64,000 nucleotides of DNA. Origin: Nocardia transvalensis (GTDB lineage: Bacteria > Actinomycetota > Actinomycetes > Mycobacteriales > Mycobacteriaceae). Made by a program: the position numbers and the translations under genes. The notes below the pieces were generated by a model. The model saw only the letters and a list, made by a program, of their open reading frames with translations, was not told where the DNA came from and ran no database searches. The stretch is taken from NCBI RefSeq assembly GCF_015477765.1, contig NZ_JADLQQ010000001.1:682001-746000 (forward strand). Direction: 5' to 3'. Of this stretch, positions 1-9,100 are shown one piece after another; the stretch's first letter is position 1; each line of letters starts with the position of its first letter.

Positions 1-154
1 CCTGCAGCTGGACCAGGTACTCGCTCTCCTTGATCCGCGCGCGGCCGTGCTGGCCCGGCGGGTAGGGACGACGCTCGAACGCCTGGTCACCGCCGACCAG
101 GTCGACGCGCAGACGACGCGACTTGCGGGTGATGGGGCCGGTGTAACGGGCCAT
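1..154 (-). CDS. rpsD: 30S ribosomal protein S4 (uS4), 5' part only
   Basis: Primary 16S rRNA-binding protein of the small subunit. Only the first 51 codons are present; the gene runs off the left edge. The N-terminus reads [20 protein letters not shown], typical of actinobacterial uS4. The ATG at 154 follows a good ribosome site (GGAAGG) 8 bases upstream. It lies 22 bases downstream of rpsK as the last visible gene of the infA-rpmJ-rpsM-rpsK-rpsD cluster; rpoA and rplQ are expected next, outside the window. Confidence 0.96.
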   Translation of the reverse strand, partial: MARYTGPITRKSRRLRVDLVGGDQAFERRPYPPGQHGRARIKESEYLVQLQ

Positions 155-176
155 TTCGCTCTACCTTCCTTCCCGC

Positions 177-590
177 TTAGACGCGACGCCGCTTGGGCGG
201 ACGGCAACCGTTGTGCGGCTGCGGGGTGACATCGGAGATCGTGCCCACCTCGAGGCCGGCGGCCTGCAGCGAGCGGATCGCGGTCTCGCGGCCCGAACCC
301 GGGCCCTTGACGAACACGTCGACCTTCTTGACGCCGTGCTCCTGCGCCTTGCGGGCGGCGTTCTCCGCGGCCAGCTGGGCGGCGAACGGGGTCGACTTGC
401 GCGAACCCTTGAAGCCGACGTGGCCCGAGGACGCCCACGAGATGACGTTGCCCTGCGGGTCGGTGATCGACACGATCGTGTTGTTGAACGTGGACTTGAT
501 GTGCGCGTTGCCGTGCGGAACGTTCTTCTTGTCCCGGCGCCGCGACTTCTGGGTCTTCTTGGGGCCGGAGGCCCGACTCTTCGGAGGCAT
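177..590 (-). CDS. rpsK: 30S ribosomal protein S11 (uS11)
   Basis: Small-subunit platform protein that helps form the mRNA exit region with S7 and S18. The 137-residue product has the usual basic N-terminus ([20 protein letters not shown]), the conserved core [17 protein letters not shown] and the C-terminal signature [12 protein letters not shown]. Length matches actinobacterial uS11. It starts 9 bases after the rpsM stop, so the two are co-transcribed and probably translationally coupled. Confidence 0.98.
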   Translation of the reverse strand: MPPKSRASGPKKTQKSRRRDKKNVPHGNAHIKSTFNNTIVSITDPQGNVISWASSGHVGFKGSRKSTPFAAQLAAENAARKAQEHGVKKVDVFVKGPGSGRETAIRSLQAAGLEVGTISDVTPQPHNGCRPPKRRRV

Positions 591-599
591 CGGTTATCC

Positions 600-971
600 C
601 TACTTCTTCTTGCCGGCGACGGTCTTCTTCGGACCCTTGCGCGTGCGCGCATTGGTCTTGGTCCGCTGGCCGCGCACCGGGAGGTGGCGACGGTGGCGGA
701 TGCCCTGGTAGCAGCCGATCTCGATCTTGCGACGGATATCGGCCTGCACCTCGCGGCGCAGGTCACCCTCGACCTTGAACTCCGACGCCTCGATGTAGTC
801 GCGCAGCTTGGTCAGATCGTCGTCGGTGAGATCCTTGGCGCGAGTGTCCGGGCTGACGCCGGTGTTCTCGAGGATCTCCTTGGCGCGGGTACGGCCGACG
901 CCGAAAATGTAGGTCAGTGCGATCTCCATGCGCTTCTCGCGCGGGAGATCGACGCCCATCAGACGTGCCAT
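600..971 (-). CDS. rpsM: 30S ribosomal protein S13 (uS13)
   Basis: Small-subunit head protein that contacts the P-site tRNA and the large subunit (bridge B1). The 123-residue product begins [20 protein letters not shown] and carries the [11 protein letters not shown] helix-turn element and the basic tail [20 protein letters not shown]. It is separated from rpmJ by a 182-base spacer that holds a nested stem-loop, so its translation may be set independently of infA and rpmJ. Confidence 0.98.
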   Translation of the reverse strand: MARLMGVDLPREKRMEIALTYIFGVGRTRAKEILENTGVSPDTRAKDLTDDDLTKLRDYIEASEFKVEGDLRREVQADIRRKIEIGCYQGIRHRRHLPVRGQRTKTNARTRKGPKKTVAGKKK

Positions 972-1053
972 GGTGGCGATTCCTTAACTGTTGCGGAGGT
1001 CTGCTCCCTGTCCGTCCCCTCGGGTGGGGCCCCGGCCTCCGAACCGGGGGTAG

Positions 1054-1089
1054 GTGGGCATCCGCCCTTTCGGGCTCGTCAATGCCCAC
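1054..1089 (-). promoter_or_regulatory. Nested stem-loop in the rpmJ-rpsM spacer
   Basis: An 8-base outer stem (1054-1061 with 1082-1089) encloses a second hairpin (1064-1067 with 1072-1075, four-base loop). It lies in the 5' leader of rpsM. Ribosomal-protein leaders in bacteria often carry structures for feedback control or processing, but no known motif of that kind was recognised here. Confidence 0.45.
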
Positions 1090-1153
1090 TGGCGCTGGGA
1101 GGTCTTCTTTTTGTTCTGCCAATCCGATCGGCGATCGGTGCTTGGCCGGTGAA

Positions 1154-1267
1154 CTAGCCCTGGCGCTGCTTGTGGCGCAGGTTGTCGCAGATCACCATGA
1201 CCCGGCCGTTACGGCGGATCACCTTGCACTTCTCGCAGATCTTCTTGACGCTCGGCTGAACCTTCAC
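1154..1267 (-). CDS. rpmJ: 50S ribosomal protein L36 (bL36), zinc-ribbon form
   Basis: A 37-codon gene reading [20 protein letters not shown] up to a QRQG end, with a GTG start at 1267 read as Met. CEKC plus the later ICDNLRH give the Cys-Cys-Cys-His zinc ligands, so this is the zinc-dependent C+ type. It lies between infA and rpsM, the standard place in actinobacteria. Both flanking spacers (127 and 182 bases) are unusually rich in stem-loops. Confidence 0.97.
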   Translation of the reverse strand: MKVQPSVKKICEKCKVIRRNGRVMVICDNLRHKQRQG

Positions 1268-1312
1268 GTCCGTCCAATCTGGTTGTGGCTCACAGGGGTG
1301 TGAACACAGGTT

Positions 1313-1394
1313 TTCCCCGGCCTAATGGCCGGGGAAGTCTTTTGTCGCGAGCCGGAGTTTCCGGCCCCTGTTCCCGGCGTGCTTTTCGCCGGGA
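1313..1394 (-). promoter_or_regulatory. Three consecutive stem-loops between infA and rpmJ
   Basis: Three perfect hairpins lie head to tail. The first, 8 bp with a 7-base loop, pairs 1372-1379 with 1387-1394 and touches the infA stop codon. The second, 6 bp with a 3-base loop, pairs 1351-1356 with 1360-1365. The third, 10 bp with a 4-base loop, pairs 1313-1322 with 1327-1336. None is followed by a clear T-run on the minus strand, so partial termination, RNA processing or 3'-end protection of infA mRNA are all possible. Confidence 0.55.
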
Positions 1395-1616
1395 TCACTT
1401 GTAGCGGTAGACGATCCGACCGCGGCTCAGGTCGTAGGGCGACAGCTCCACGACCACACGGTCCTCGGGGAGGATACGGATGTAGTGCTGCCGCATCTTC
1501 CCGCTGATGTGCGCGAGCACTTTGTGACCGTTTTCCAGCTCGATCCGGAACATCGCATTGGGCAGCGGCTCGATAACCCGACCCTCGACCTCGATGGCCC
1601 CGTCTTTCTTCGCCAT
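1395..1616 (-). CDS. infA: Translation initiation factor IF-1
   Basis: Binds the 30S A site and helps IF-2 and IF-3 select initiator tRNA. The 73-residue product begins [20 protein letters not shown], continues with the OB-fold core [20 protein letters not shown] and ends GRIVYRYK, matching actinobacterial IF-1 over its whole length. It is the first visible gene of the ribosomal cluster. The 205 bases upstream (1617-1821) hold no convincing gene and presumably the operon promoter. Confidence 0.98.
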   Translation of the reverse strand: MAKKDGAIEVEGRVIEPLPNAMFRIELENGHKVLAHISGKMRQHYIRILPEDRVVVELSPYDLSRGRIVYRYK

Positions 1617-1821
1617 ATCCTCCGCGATCCCGTTTGCGCTGGTCCCGGGTTGGGCCCAGCTCTTCGGCTAGCTTGTCACTGCAGTTTGTCGTGCACTTGT
1701 GTCGACCAGGTGCCATACTCTCCGGAAGCAGCATGCGGACATGAGCGACCGGCGGGTAGGTGCACCGCCGATCAAGCTTACCTGTGCATGCGCTATCCGG
1801 CCAAATGGGGCCGCCAGGCAC

Positions 1822-2139
1822 TCAGATGTTGAGCCGGGGTGTCGCCACCTGGCTGATCGCCGCTCCCGCCGCCGCGTCTTGCGCCTGCACCTTGTCGGCC
1901 GCGGCTTTGAGCGTTTCCGCGAGGTCGGCAAGGTTCCCCAGCAGCATGGTCCGGCGGCCCTCCAGATAGGTGTTGAACCGGCCGAACGCGCTCGCCGCCG
2001 ATTCCTGCCATCCGTCGCGGCTGTCGGCGATGGCCTGATCGGTCTCGCGCAGGGTCGCCCCGGAGTCGTTGAACAGAACGTCGAGCCTGCCCGCCGCGGC
2101 GCGCAGCATCTGCGGATCGACCGCAACCTGATCGGCCAC
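1822..2139 (-). CDS. Small WXG100/EspC-like ESX-associated protein
   Basis: A 105-residue all-helical protein. The GTG at 2139 was chosen because a G-rich ribosome site lies just upstream and the sequence from there (VADQVAVDPQMLRAAAGRLD) starts like EspC/WXG100 proteins. The middle turn is DGWQESAASAFGRF, a W-x-x-S variant of the WXG bend between two amphipathic helices. It is divergent from the ESX-type alpha/beta hydrolase at 2230 and may be its secretion partner. No YxxxD/E signal is evident near the C-terminus. Confidence 0.75.
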   Translation of the reverse strand: MADQVAVDPQMLRAAAGRLDVLFNDSGATLRETDQAIADSRDGWQESAASAFGRFNTYLEGRRTMLLGNLADLAETLKAAADKVQAQDAAAGAAISQVATPRLNI

Positions 2140-2229
2140 CAATTCCCCCCGTTCGCACTGACGTGTCGCGATTGCCCGATATGCTACCGGCCAGCGCAAG
2201 CTCTACGGATTCAGTGGGGGAACCGTTCG

Positions 2230-3936
2230 ATGCTGCTACCGGACATTCGCTGGTGGAACGAGTTGGCACTCGAGATGCTCGAAGCGTCGCTGACTCGCCG
2301 CATAACCACGCTGGAGGATGTCACGACTCAGCTGGCGGATATCGGGAAACTCCCTGGCTGGATCGGCGACGCCGCCGACGCGGCACATCGCAGGTTCACC
2401 GTCACCGCCGATCAGCTGACCGACGAGGCCGCGGCGCTGGGCGCGGTCCGCGAACTGACCAAGCAAACCCGCGCGGCCGTCGCGCACCTGAAGCAGACGC
2501 TGGCCACGATCGACCAGCAGGCCGCGGCGAACGGACTCGAGGTCTGGGACAACGGGCATGTGACCATCGCCGACCGGCCCAATGCGCCCGATGCCGCGTC
2601 GGTGGAGGCATTACGGCTGGAACTGATCCAGGCCGCACGCGCGGTCATGCGCCAGGCCGACGACATCGATGCGGACGCGGCGGCAGTGCTGAACAAGGCC
2701 GCCGACGGACAGATCAGCGACAACGGGGCCGCCGACGTCGCCGCGGCGTCCACGGCAGGAGCCGCCCAGGGCGGACTGACCGCACCCGCTCCCCCGGAGA
2801 ACGGGACTCCGCAGCAGAACAAGGAGTATTGGGATGCGATGGACAAGCAGCAGCGGCGCGAGGTCATCGAGAAGCATCCCGAATGGATCGGCAACCGGGA
2901 CGGCATACCGTCCATGGCCCGGCACGAAGCGAATGTCGGCCGTATCGACGATGAGCGTGCGCGGTTGACGCAGGAACGGGACAGGCTGCAAGAGGAGTTG
3001 GAGGGAAAACCTGAGGGTTCGAAATACCCGAATACACGGGACCCGTACGGCGAGGAGAGGGCGGAGCTGTCTCGGGTCGAGGCGAAGTTGAAGGACCTGG
3101 AATCGCTCGAAAAGACACTGGCGGACCATCCGCTCGACCCTGCCAACCCGGACAAAGGGGCGCGATTGCTGTTGCTGGACATGCAATCGGGAGACAAGGG
3201 AATGGCAGCGATCGCCGTCGGCGACCCCGACAACGCCGATCATGTCTCGGTTGCCGTGCCCGGCGTCTCGACAACGGCGCAGTCGCTCAGCGACATGACC
3301 AAGGAGGCAGAGGCAGTACAGCGAGAAGCGTCGAAACAATTGAGTTTGGCGGGGCACCCCGAACAGCGGGTGGCGTCGATCGCTTGGCTCGGATACGAAC
3401 CACCGCCGGAAATCGGGCCGGAAGCAGTCAAAGACGATCGGGCCAAGGAAGGTGCACCCAAGCTGGCGAACTTCTTCCAAGGCCTGGATGCCGCCTCGAA
3501 TCAATCGGATCCACACATCACGGCATTGGGCCACTCCTACGGGTCCTACACGACCGCGCTTGCGTTGCAGGATCTCGGCCCTGGCCATCCGGTCGACGAC
3601 GCGGTCTTCTTCGGCTCACCCGGGATCAACGCCGACGACGAACCGGATCTCAATCTGCGGCAGGGCCACGGCTATGTGATGCGGGCACCGGACGACCAGA
3701 TCAGCTGGGGAGATGGTTTCGGCAAGTTCGGCCCCGATCCCGTGACCACGAATCTCGAGCAGCTCTCCGTTCGCGAGACTACGACCAGCGACGGTGTACG
3801 CAGAGAAGACGCGAACGGCCACGCCGAGTATCCGAGGCCGAGCGACTCGAAAGGCGAATACAAGGGCGAACTTCGCACATCCGGATACAACATGGCTGTA
3901 GTCGTCGCCGGGCTACCGCAACTGGTGGTGCGCTGA
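2230..3936 (+). CDS. Alpha/beta hydrolase (DUF1023) with an N-terminal WXG-type helical domain
   Basis: A 568-residue protein. The ATG at 2230 was chosen over far-upstream in-frame starts because it follows a TGGGGGA ribosome site and begins the WXG-like domain (LPGWIGDAADAAHRRF, Trp44). A helical spacer rich in Ala and Glu follows to about residue 390. The DUF1023 domain has the marker EWIGNRDGIPSMARHE, the strand AAIAVGDPDNADHVSVAVPG and the nucleophile elbow GHSYGS with Ser436. Candidate acid and base lie in APDDQIS and NGHAEYP. The family is associated with ESX-type effectors; the substrate is unknown. The lipoprotein gene starts 2 bases after its stop. Confidence 0.85.
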   Translation: MLLPDIRWWNELALEMLEASLTRRITTLEDVTTQLADIGKLPGWIGDAADAAHRRFTVTADQLTDEAAALGAVRELTKQTRAAVAHLKQTLATIDQQAAANGLEVWDNGHVTIADRPNAPDAASVEALRLELIQAARAVMRQADDIDADAAAVLNKAADGQISDNGAADVAAASTAGAAQGGLTAPAPPENGTPQQNKEYWDAMDKQQRREVIEKHPEWIGNRDGIPSMARHEANVGRIDDERARLTQERDRLQEELEGKPEGSKYPNTRDPYGEERAELSRVEAKLKDLESLEKTLADHPLDPANPDKGARLLLLDMQSGDKGMAAIAVGDPDNADHVSVAVPGVSTTAQSLSDMTKEAEAVQREASKQLSLAGHPEQRVASIAWLGYEPPPEIGPEAVKDDRAKEGAPKLANFFQGLDAASNQSDPHITALGHSYGSYTTALALQDLGPGHPVDDAVFFGSPGINADDEPDLNLRQGHGYVMRAPDDQISWGDGFGKFGPDPVTTNLEQLSVRETTTSDGVRREDANGHAEYPRPSDSKGEYKGELRTSGYNMAVVVAGLPQLVVR

Positions 3937-3937
3937 C

Positions 3938-4510
3938 ATGGGGAAGCGGACGGCCGCACGAATACTGGGATCGATCATCGCCGTGACGATCATGAGCGGA
4001 TGTGGAAGCAACTTGGACGACCCCGACCACCCGGTAACCAAAGAAGAGATCGCGCACGCCGAAGCCGAGATGCGGAAGCTGCCGTCCGTCGAAGACACCG
4101 AGCGACAACTCTCCACAGTCATCCAGCAAATCGCAGATGCCACGAAAAACGTGGCACCGGAACTCGACTGGCGTATCAAACCCAATCGCGGACAAGGCAC
4201 GTTGGGCTGCCCACGCGCCTACATGGAGACCGACGGGGTGTCGATGACAACGGACGATCTCATCTCGCCGGTACCAATCCCCGACAGCCGGTGGGCCGAC
4301 GTCCTGAAGGTCGCACGCGACATCGCCGCACAAAATGGCATAACGACGCTCACCGTTCGCGTTGACGTCGCCGGACGGCACGACGTCATACTGCATTCCC
4401 CCGACAACGGCAACGAGATCGGAATCGGCACGTATAAAGCCGCCCTCATCACGGGCACCACCGGCTGCCGCTTCCGCGCAGAGGACCTACAAAAGCAGCC
4501 GGGAAACTGA
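3938..4510 (+). CDS. LppA-like lipoprotein, candidate partner or immunity protein of the hydrolase
   Basis: A 190-residue exported lipoprotein. The signal segment (RTAARILGSIIAVTIMSG) ends in a lipobox-type SGC, so Cys about 22 would be lipidated. The mature part has SRWADVLKVARDIAAQNGIT, then a D-V-x-G-x-H-D-V strand, and ends TGCRF with a Cys pair, as in the mycobacterial LppA/LppB family. It is coupled to the upstream DUF1023 hydrolase. A cytosolic protein of similar layout sits next to a second DUF1023 effector at 36951, which suggests a protective or binding role; that is inference. Confidence 0.75.
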   Translation: MGKRTAARILGSIIAVTIMSGCGSNLDDPDHPVTKEEIAHAEAEMRKLPSVEDTERQLSTVIQQIADATKNVAPELDWRIKPNRGQGTLGCPRAYMETDGVSMTTDDLISPVPIPDSRWADVLKVARDIAAQNGITTLTVRVDVAGRHDVILHSPDNGNEIGIGTYKAALITGTTGCRFRAEDLQKQPGN

Positions 4511-4516
4511 TCGCCT

Positions 4517-5776
4517 TCACTCTGCGTCGAGCGGGCGCCGACCGGTGAGCGGCCCCCACACCGCGATCAGGCCGATCATCACGACCAGAGCGATCGTGAT
4601 CACCGTGAACACCGCCCCCGACCCGTGGTTGTCCAGCAGCGGGAGCAGCAGGAACGGTTGCACCGCGGTGCTCAGCTTCGACAGCGAGTAGGTGGCACCG
4701 GACGCCGTGCCGCGCACGCTGGTCGGGAACGATTCCGGCAGATAGGCGTGGATCGAGTCGGAGAACACGTTGCTGGCCATGGTGAACAGGCCACCGGCCA
4801 ACAGGATCAGCGGCACCGCGGTGGCGAAGCCGAAGACCAGCCCGAAGGCCGCCATCAGGGCGGCGGTCCCGATAACCAGATATTTGCGCTCCACGCGTTC
4901 GATGAGCGGGATCGTCAGCAGCGAACCGATCGGATAGCCCAGATAGGTGATCGCGAGATAGCTCAGTGAGTTCACCACCGTGAAGCCCTTGGCGTGCAGC
5001 ACCAGCACGGCGAGCGTGCCGAAGCCGTAGTAGCCGAAGACCTGCAGGATCATCACCGCACCGAACAGCAGCGTGCGAGCGCGCACCGGCGGGCGCAGGA
5101 TCTGCGCGAACGGTACCCGCCCCGCCGCCCGATTCTGCCGCGCCAGCCACTGCGGCGATTCCGGCATATGCCTGCGCGCGACGAAAACCAATGCCGCGCC
5201 CATGCCGCCGATGACGAACAACCAGCGCCAGCCTTCCACGCCGAACGGCTGCAGCGGCACCAGCCAGCGGGCCAGGAAGCCGACGGTCGGGACCGCGCAG
5301 AAGCCGATCGTGTAGGCGATGGCGATCATCCGCCCGCGCACCTGCGGTGGCATGGTCTCCGACAGGTAGGTGTCCGAGACCGTCATCTCCGCACCGATGC
5401 CCAGGCCTGCCAGCACCCGGGTCGCCATGAGGAACCACACGTTGGGACTGAAGGCGCCGAGGAAGGTGAAGACCGCGTAGATACCGATATTGATCAAGAA
5501 CATGCGGCGGCGGCCGATCACGTCCGACAGTCGGCCCAGCACCAGCGCACCGAGGAACTGACCGGCGAAGGCCGAGGCGAGGATGCCGCTGAGTTCGTAG
5601 GTGGACAGGTCGAGTTCCTGCTTCAGCACCCCGGTGATCGTCCCGGCCAGAAACAGCTCGTAGAGATCGAAGAACAGTCCCATCCCGACGAGGGCAACCA
5701 GCTTGCGGTGCACCGGGCGGACCGGAAGCTCGTCCAGCCGCAGGGCATTCGGACCATCGTCGACGGTTGTGGTCAT
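4517..5776 (-). CDS. MFS transporter (sugar/aromatic-acid porter type)
   Basis: A 419-residue permease with about 12 predicted membrane segments. It carries the family motifs GRLSDVIGRRR between segments 2 and 3 and MPESPQWLARQ in the central loop, plus FFDLYELFLAG in segment 1. A TTG eight codons upstream is possible; the ATG at 5776 was chosen because GGGAG lies 9 bases before it. It converges on the lipoprotein gene with only 6 bases between stop codons. The substrate cannot be told from sequence. Confidence 0.88.
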   Translation of the reverse strand: MTTTVDDGPNALRLDELPVRPVHRKLVALVGMGLFFDLYELFLAGTITGVLKQELDLSTYELSGILASAFAGQFLGALVLGRLSDVIGRRRMFLINIGIYAVFTFLGAFSPNVWFLMATRVLAGLGIGAEMTVSDTYLSETMPPQVRGRMIAIAYTIGFCAVPTVGFLARWLVPLQPFGVEGWRWLFVIGGMGAALVFVARRHMPESPQWLARQNRAAGRVPFAQILRPPVRARTLLFGAVMILQVFGYYGFGTLAVLVLHAKGFTVVNSLSYLAITYLGYPIGSLLTIPLIERVERKYLVIGTAALMAAFGLVFGFATAVPLILLAGGLFTMASNVFSDSIHAYLPESFPTSVRGTASGATYSLSKLSTAVQPFLLLPLLDNHGSGAVFTVITIALVVMIGLIAVWGPLTGRRPLDAE

Positions 5777-6113
5777 CTCGTCATGCTCCCGATCTCGCAA
5801 CAGCTCGGCAATCCGGCACGGCGGGTGTGAGGCACACTACAGCAACTTCCACGGGCGTCATCCCGGTCCCGACCGGGCGGCAGGTCCGTCACGCCTGATT
5901 CGGCTCGCGTAAACTACCGGCTGTCCAGGTAATCCGGTACCAGCAGATCCAGGGGGATCCGTGAGGGAGCGCAGCGAGCGAACCATTGACGCGGCGCCCT
6001 CGGGTACGGCTGAGCGGAGCGTCTGCGAGGCAAGTCGTGAGTGACCTTGCGAACGAACCATCAACACAGCGTGCACGGCGCACGGCGGCACCGAGCGCCG
6101 GCGAGGTGACGCC
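5777..6113. other. Divergent intergenic region with a degenerate direct repeat
   Basis: This 337-base stretch separates the MFS gene (minus) from the EspI-like gene (plus) and should hold both promoters; no clear -35/-10 pair was picked. Two related segments, 5961-5990 and 6037-6065, both start GTGAG and share GCGAnCGAACCATn near their ends. They resemble the dispersed GC-rich intergenic repeats found in Nocardia and Rhodococcus genomes. Confidence 0.5.
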
Positions 6114-9100
6114 GTGAGTCGTAACAACGATCTACCCATGCTGCCGCCGTGGCTGTCCGAAAGCGAGATCACCCACACCGGCTACGAGGCACCGGTCCAG
6201 AACCTGCCGCACGAGGATTTGATTCCCGAGGAGCCCGCTCGGCGCAAGGGCCGCCGCAAGTCCGAGGAGCCCGAGAGCGGGAAGAAGCGCCGCAAAGGCT
6301 GGCGCCGGGACAAATCCGAGCCCGAGGGCCACGAGGCGGGCCCTGCCGAACCGGTGCCGAATGCCGGTGCCACCCAGGGTGATCCGCAGTTCCAGCGCTC
6401 GCAGCCGCAGACCGAGCTGCCGCCACTCCCCCAGCGCACCGGTGGTGAATTTCAACTGCCGCACCGCAACACCGGTGCCGCGCAGGGGTCTCCCGCACCC
6501 GGTCCGACCGCTCAGGGCGGGCCCGCGGCGCCGCCGCAGCGCGGGGTCGGGCCGCATCCGCACACGTCCGGCCCGGATTCCGGTATGCCCGGGGACAACC
6601 CGTGGCAATCGGGGCCGCAGGGGCTTCGGCAGCCAGGACCGCAGGGCCATCCGGATATTCCCGAACGGCCGTCGATTCCGCCTGCCCCGCAACCGCACTC
6701 GGCGTCGCCGACGGCCGCCGTACCCGCGCCTCCCGAAGCGGACGATTCTTCGGAAATGACGGTTCGGATCACCCGCCGACCGGACCTACCGCCCGCCCCG
6801 CGTCCGTCCGACCAGCCGTCCGCCCGTCCGTCGCTCCCCGAGCCACCGGGCCCCGGCGACCGCCCGGCACCGACCGGTGAGGCACCCGCTCCGGCCCCGG
6901 CGAGGCTGCCGAATTCCCCGCAGTGGGAACCTCCCCCGCCTCCGGTGCCCACCCACCCGGTCACACCGCAGGGCAAGCAGCCACCGTGGCTGGGCTCGAT
7001 GGGTCCGACGGAGACCGCCTCCGGCGCCCCGGCTCCGACCAGCGCTACCGCCACACCGGAGGCCCCCGCGGCTTCGGGTGCGTCCCCGACCCGCCTACCG
7101 GACAGCGGTACCGAACCGCCGAGCCCGATAACACCCGACCACCCAGCGCGTCCCACCGAGGCCCAGGGCGCCGGACAGACGACGCCCGAGCGCGGCACCG
7201 CGACCATGTCCCCCGGCCCGGCAACCATCGATCGCCCGACGAGCGAGCCGCAGGTCGACACCGTGGCTACCAGCGGCCCGTCCTCGGGACCGCGGGCACC
7301 GGAGAGCGAGACGGTCCAGCCGCCCACCGGCGGCCGACACCGTGCTCTGGAAACCCCGATCCCGACGATCCCGGGCCCGAACGGCGAACCGACCACCATG
7401 GTTCGCCCGCACGGCGATCCGGGACCGCACGTGCCGGTAACCGCCGACCCGTCCGCGCGGCCGGGCCTGCAGGCGCGGGACGACTCCCCGTCTGCGGAGT
7501 CCCGCTCCGCCGTCCGGGATTCGGAGTCCGGAGCCACCGCCTCCGGAACGAGCCCTGCCGCACCGGATCTCCGCGGCGAAACGCCCGCACTGCCCACCAC
7601 CGCCGAGCCCTTCAGCCCGGCCCCGGACTCCGGGCTTCGCCCCCCGCCCGAGGCGCCCATCGCAGGAGAAACCGGCGGGCGGCCTGCCCCGGACATGGGA
7701 TACGGACCCGCTGGTCGTGCCCCGCAGACCGGCGCACGGCCTCCGGTCGAAGGAGCTCCCGAACGCCATCGTGCACCCACTTCGGGGAGCGGGCACCCCA
7801 CTCCGAACCCGGGTTACGGGCCCGCCGGCCCCACATCCCCCATCGGACCGCAGGCCCCGACCGAAGCGACGCCCGGCCCACGGGCGACCGCTGCGGAAAC
7901 CCATGTGGGCAACGAAAAGGCCGCCCCCAGCACGGGATACGAGCCGACCGGCCGCTCCCCGCACGCCGAGGGCCAGGCACCAACCGAAGTACCGGAGCGG
8001 CATCGCGCGCCCGGCCAATGGGAAACCGCCGCGGGCAGCGACCAACCCGGCCCGCAAGCGCCCACCGTCAACGGGATCGACAGCGGCCCTGCGCCGTACG
8101 CATCTCCCGATGCCGGGTACCGGGCCGGTGGCCCGGGGCCGCGCACCGGAGGACAGGCAGCGGCCGAAGGGCCGCCGACGGGATCGCATCACGGGCCGGG
8201 CGGGCCCGGCCCGCATGGTGTCGGTGCCGGAGGGCCTGTGCCGTATGCCGCGCCCGATGCCGGATATGGTCCTGCCAATCAGGGCGGGGCGCAGGCGCCG
8301 GGGGACGAGGCTTACGGGCCGGGGTACTCGCAGGGCGGTGGGCAGTATCCGCCGCATGGGGGCGCGCCTATGAATGGGGCACCCCCGGTGCAGGGCAGTC
8401 AGTGGCAGCAGGCGGGGCAGCAGTGGGGAGCGGCGCCGTATGCGCCGCAACAGCATCCGGCGCAGTATCAGCCTCCTGCCGGGCCGCAACCCTCGCTCGA
8501 CGATGTGCCGGTGCGGCGGGCCAAGAAGGCACCCGGATCGGGATGGCGGCGCGCGGTGCACCACATGTCCGGTGGTGCCATCAATCCGGGGATGTCGGCC
8601 GAGGAACGGCGGCTGCAGGAGTTGGTCGCGCGGATCCGTCAGCCGGTGCGCGGTGACTACCGCATTGCGGTGCTGTCGCTGAAGGGTGGTGTCGGTAAGA
8701 CCACGACCACCATGGGAATCGGGTCGATCTTCGCCTCGATCCGCGGCGACCGGGTGATAGCCGTCGACGCCAACCCGGACTTCGGCACGCTGTCCCAGCG
8801 GGTGCCGTTGCAGACGCGCTCGACGGTGCGAGACCTGTTGCTGGATCAGTCGATTCGCTCGTACTCGGATGTGCGGCGGCACACCTCGCAGGCCACCAGC
8901 CGACTGGAAGTGCTTGCCAGCGAACGGGATCCGGCCGCGTCGGAGGCCTTCAGCGAGGACGAGTACCGGCAGGTGGCCCGCATCCTGCAGCGGTTCTACA
9001 ACATCATCCTCACCGATTGCGGTACCGGCCTGATGCATTCGGCGATGGCGGGTGTGCTGGATCTGGCGCATTCGCTGGTGCTGATCTCGTCCTCGGCCAT

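Noticed and set aside
1668..1821. A promoter for infA with standard -35/-10 boxes
   Set aside because: Several TATGnC-like hexamers are present but none has a convincing partner at 16-18 bases, so no exact position is claimed.
1699..2229. Upstream extension of the DUF1023 hydrolase frame (177 extra codons)
   Set aside because: It overlaps the divergent WXG-like gene, is Arg-rich and unlike the family, and lacks a ribosome site; the ATG at 2230 has one.
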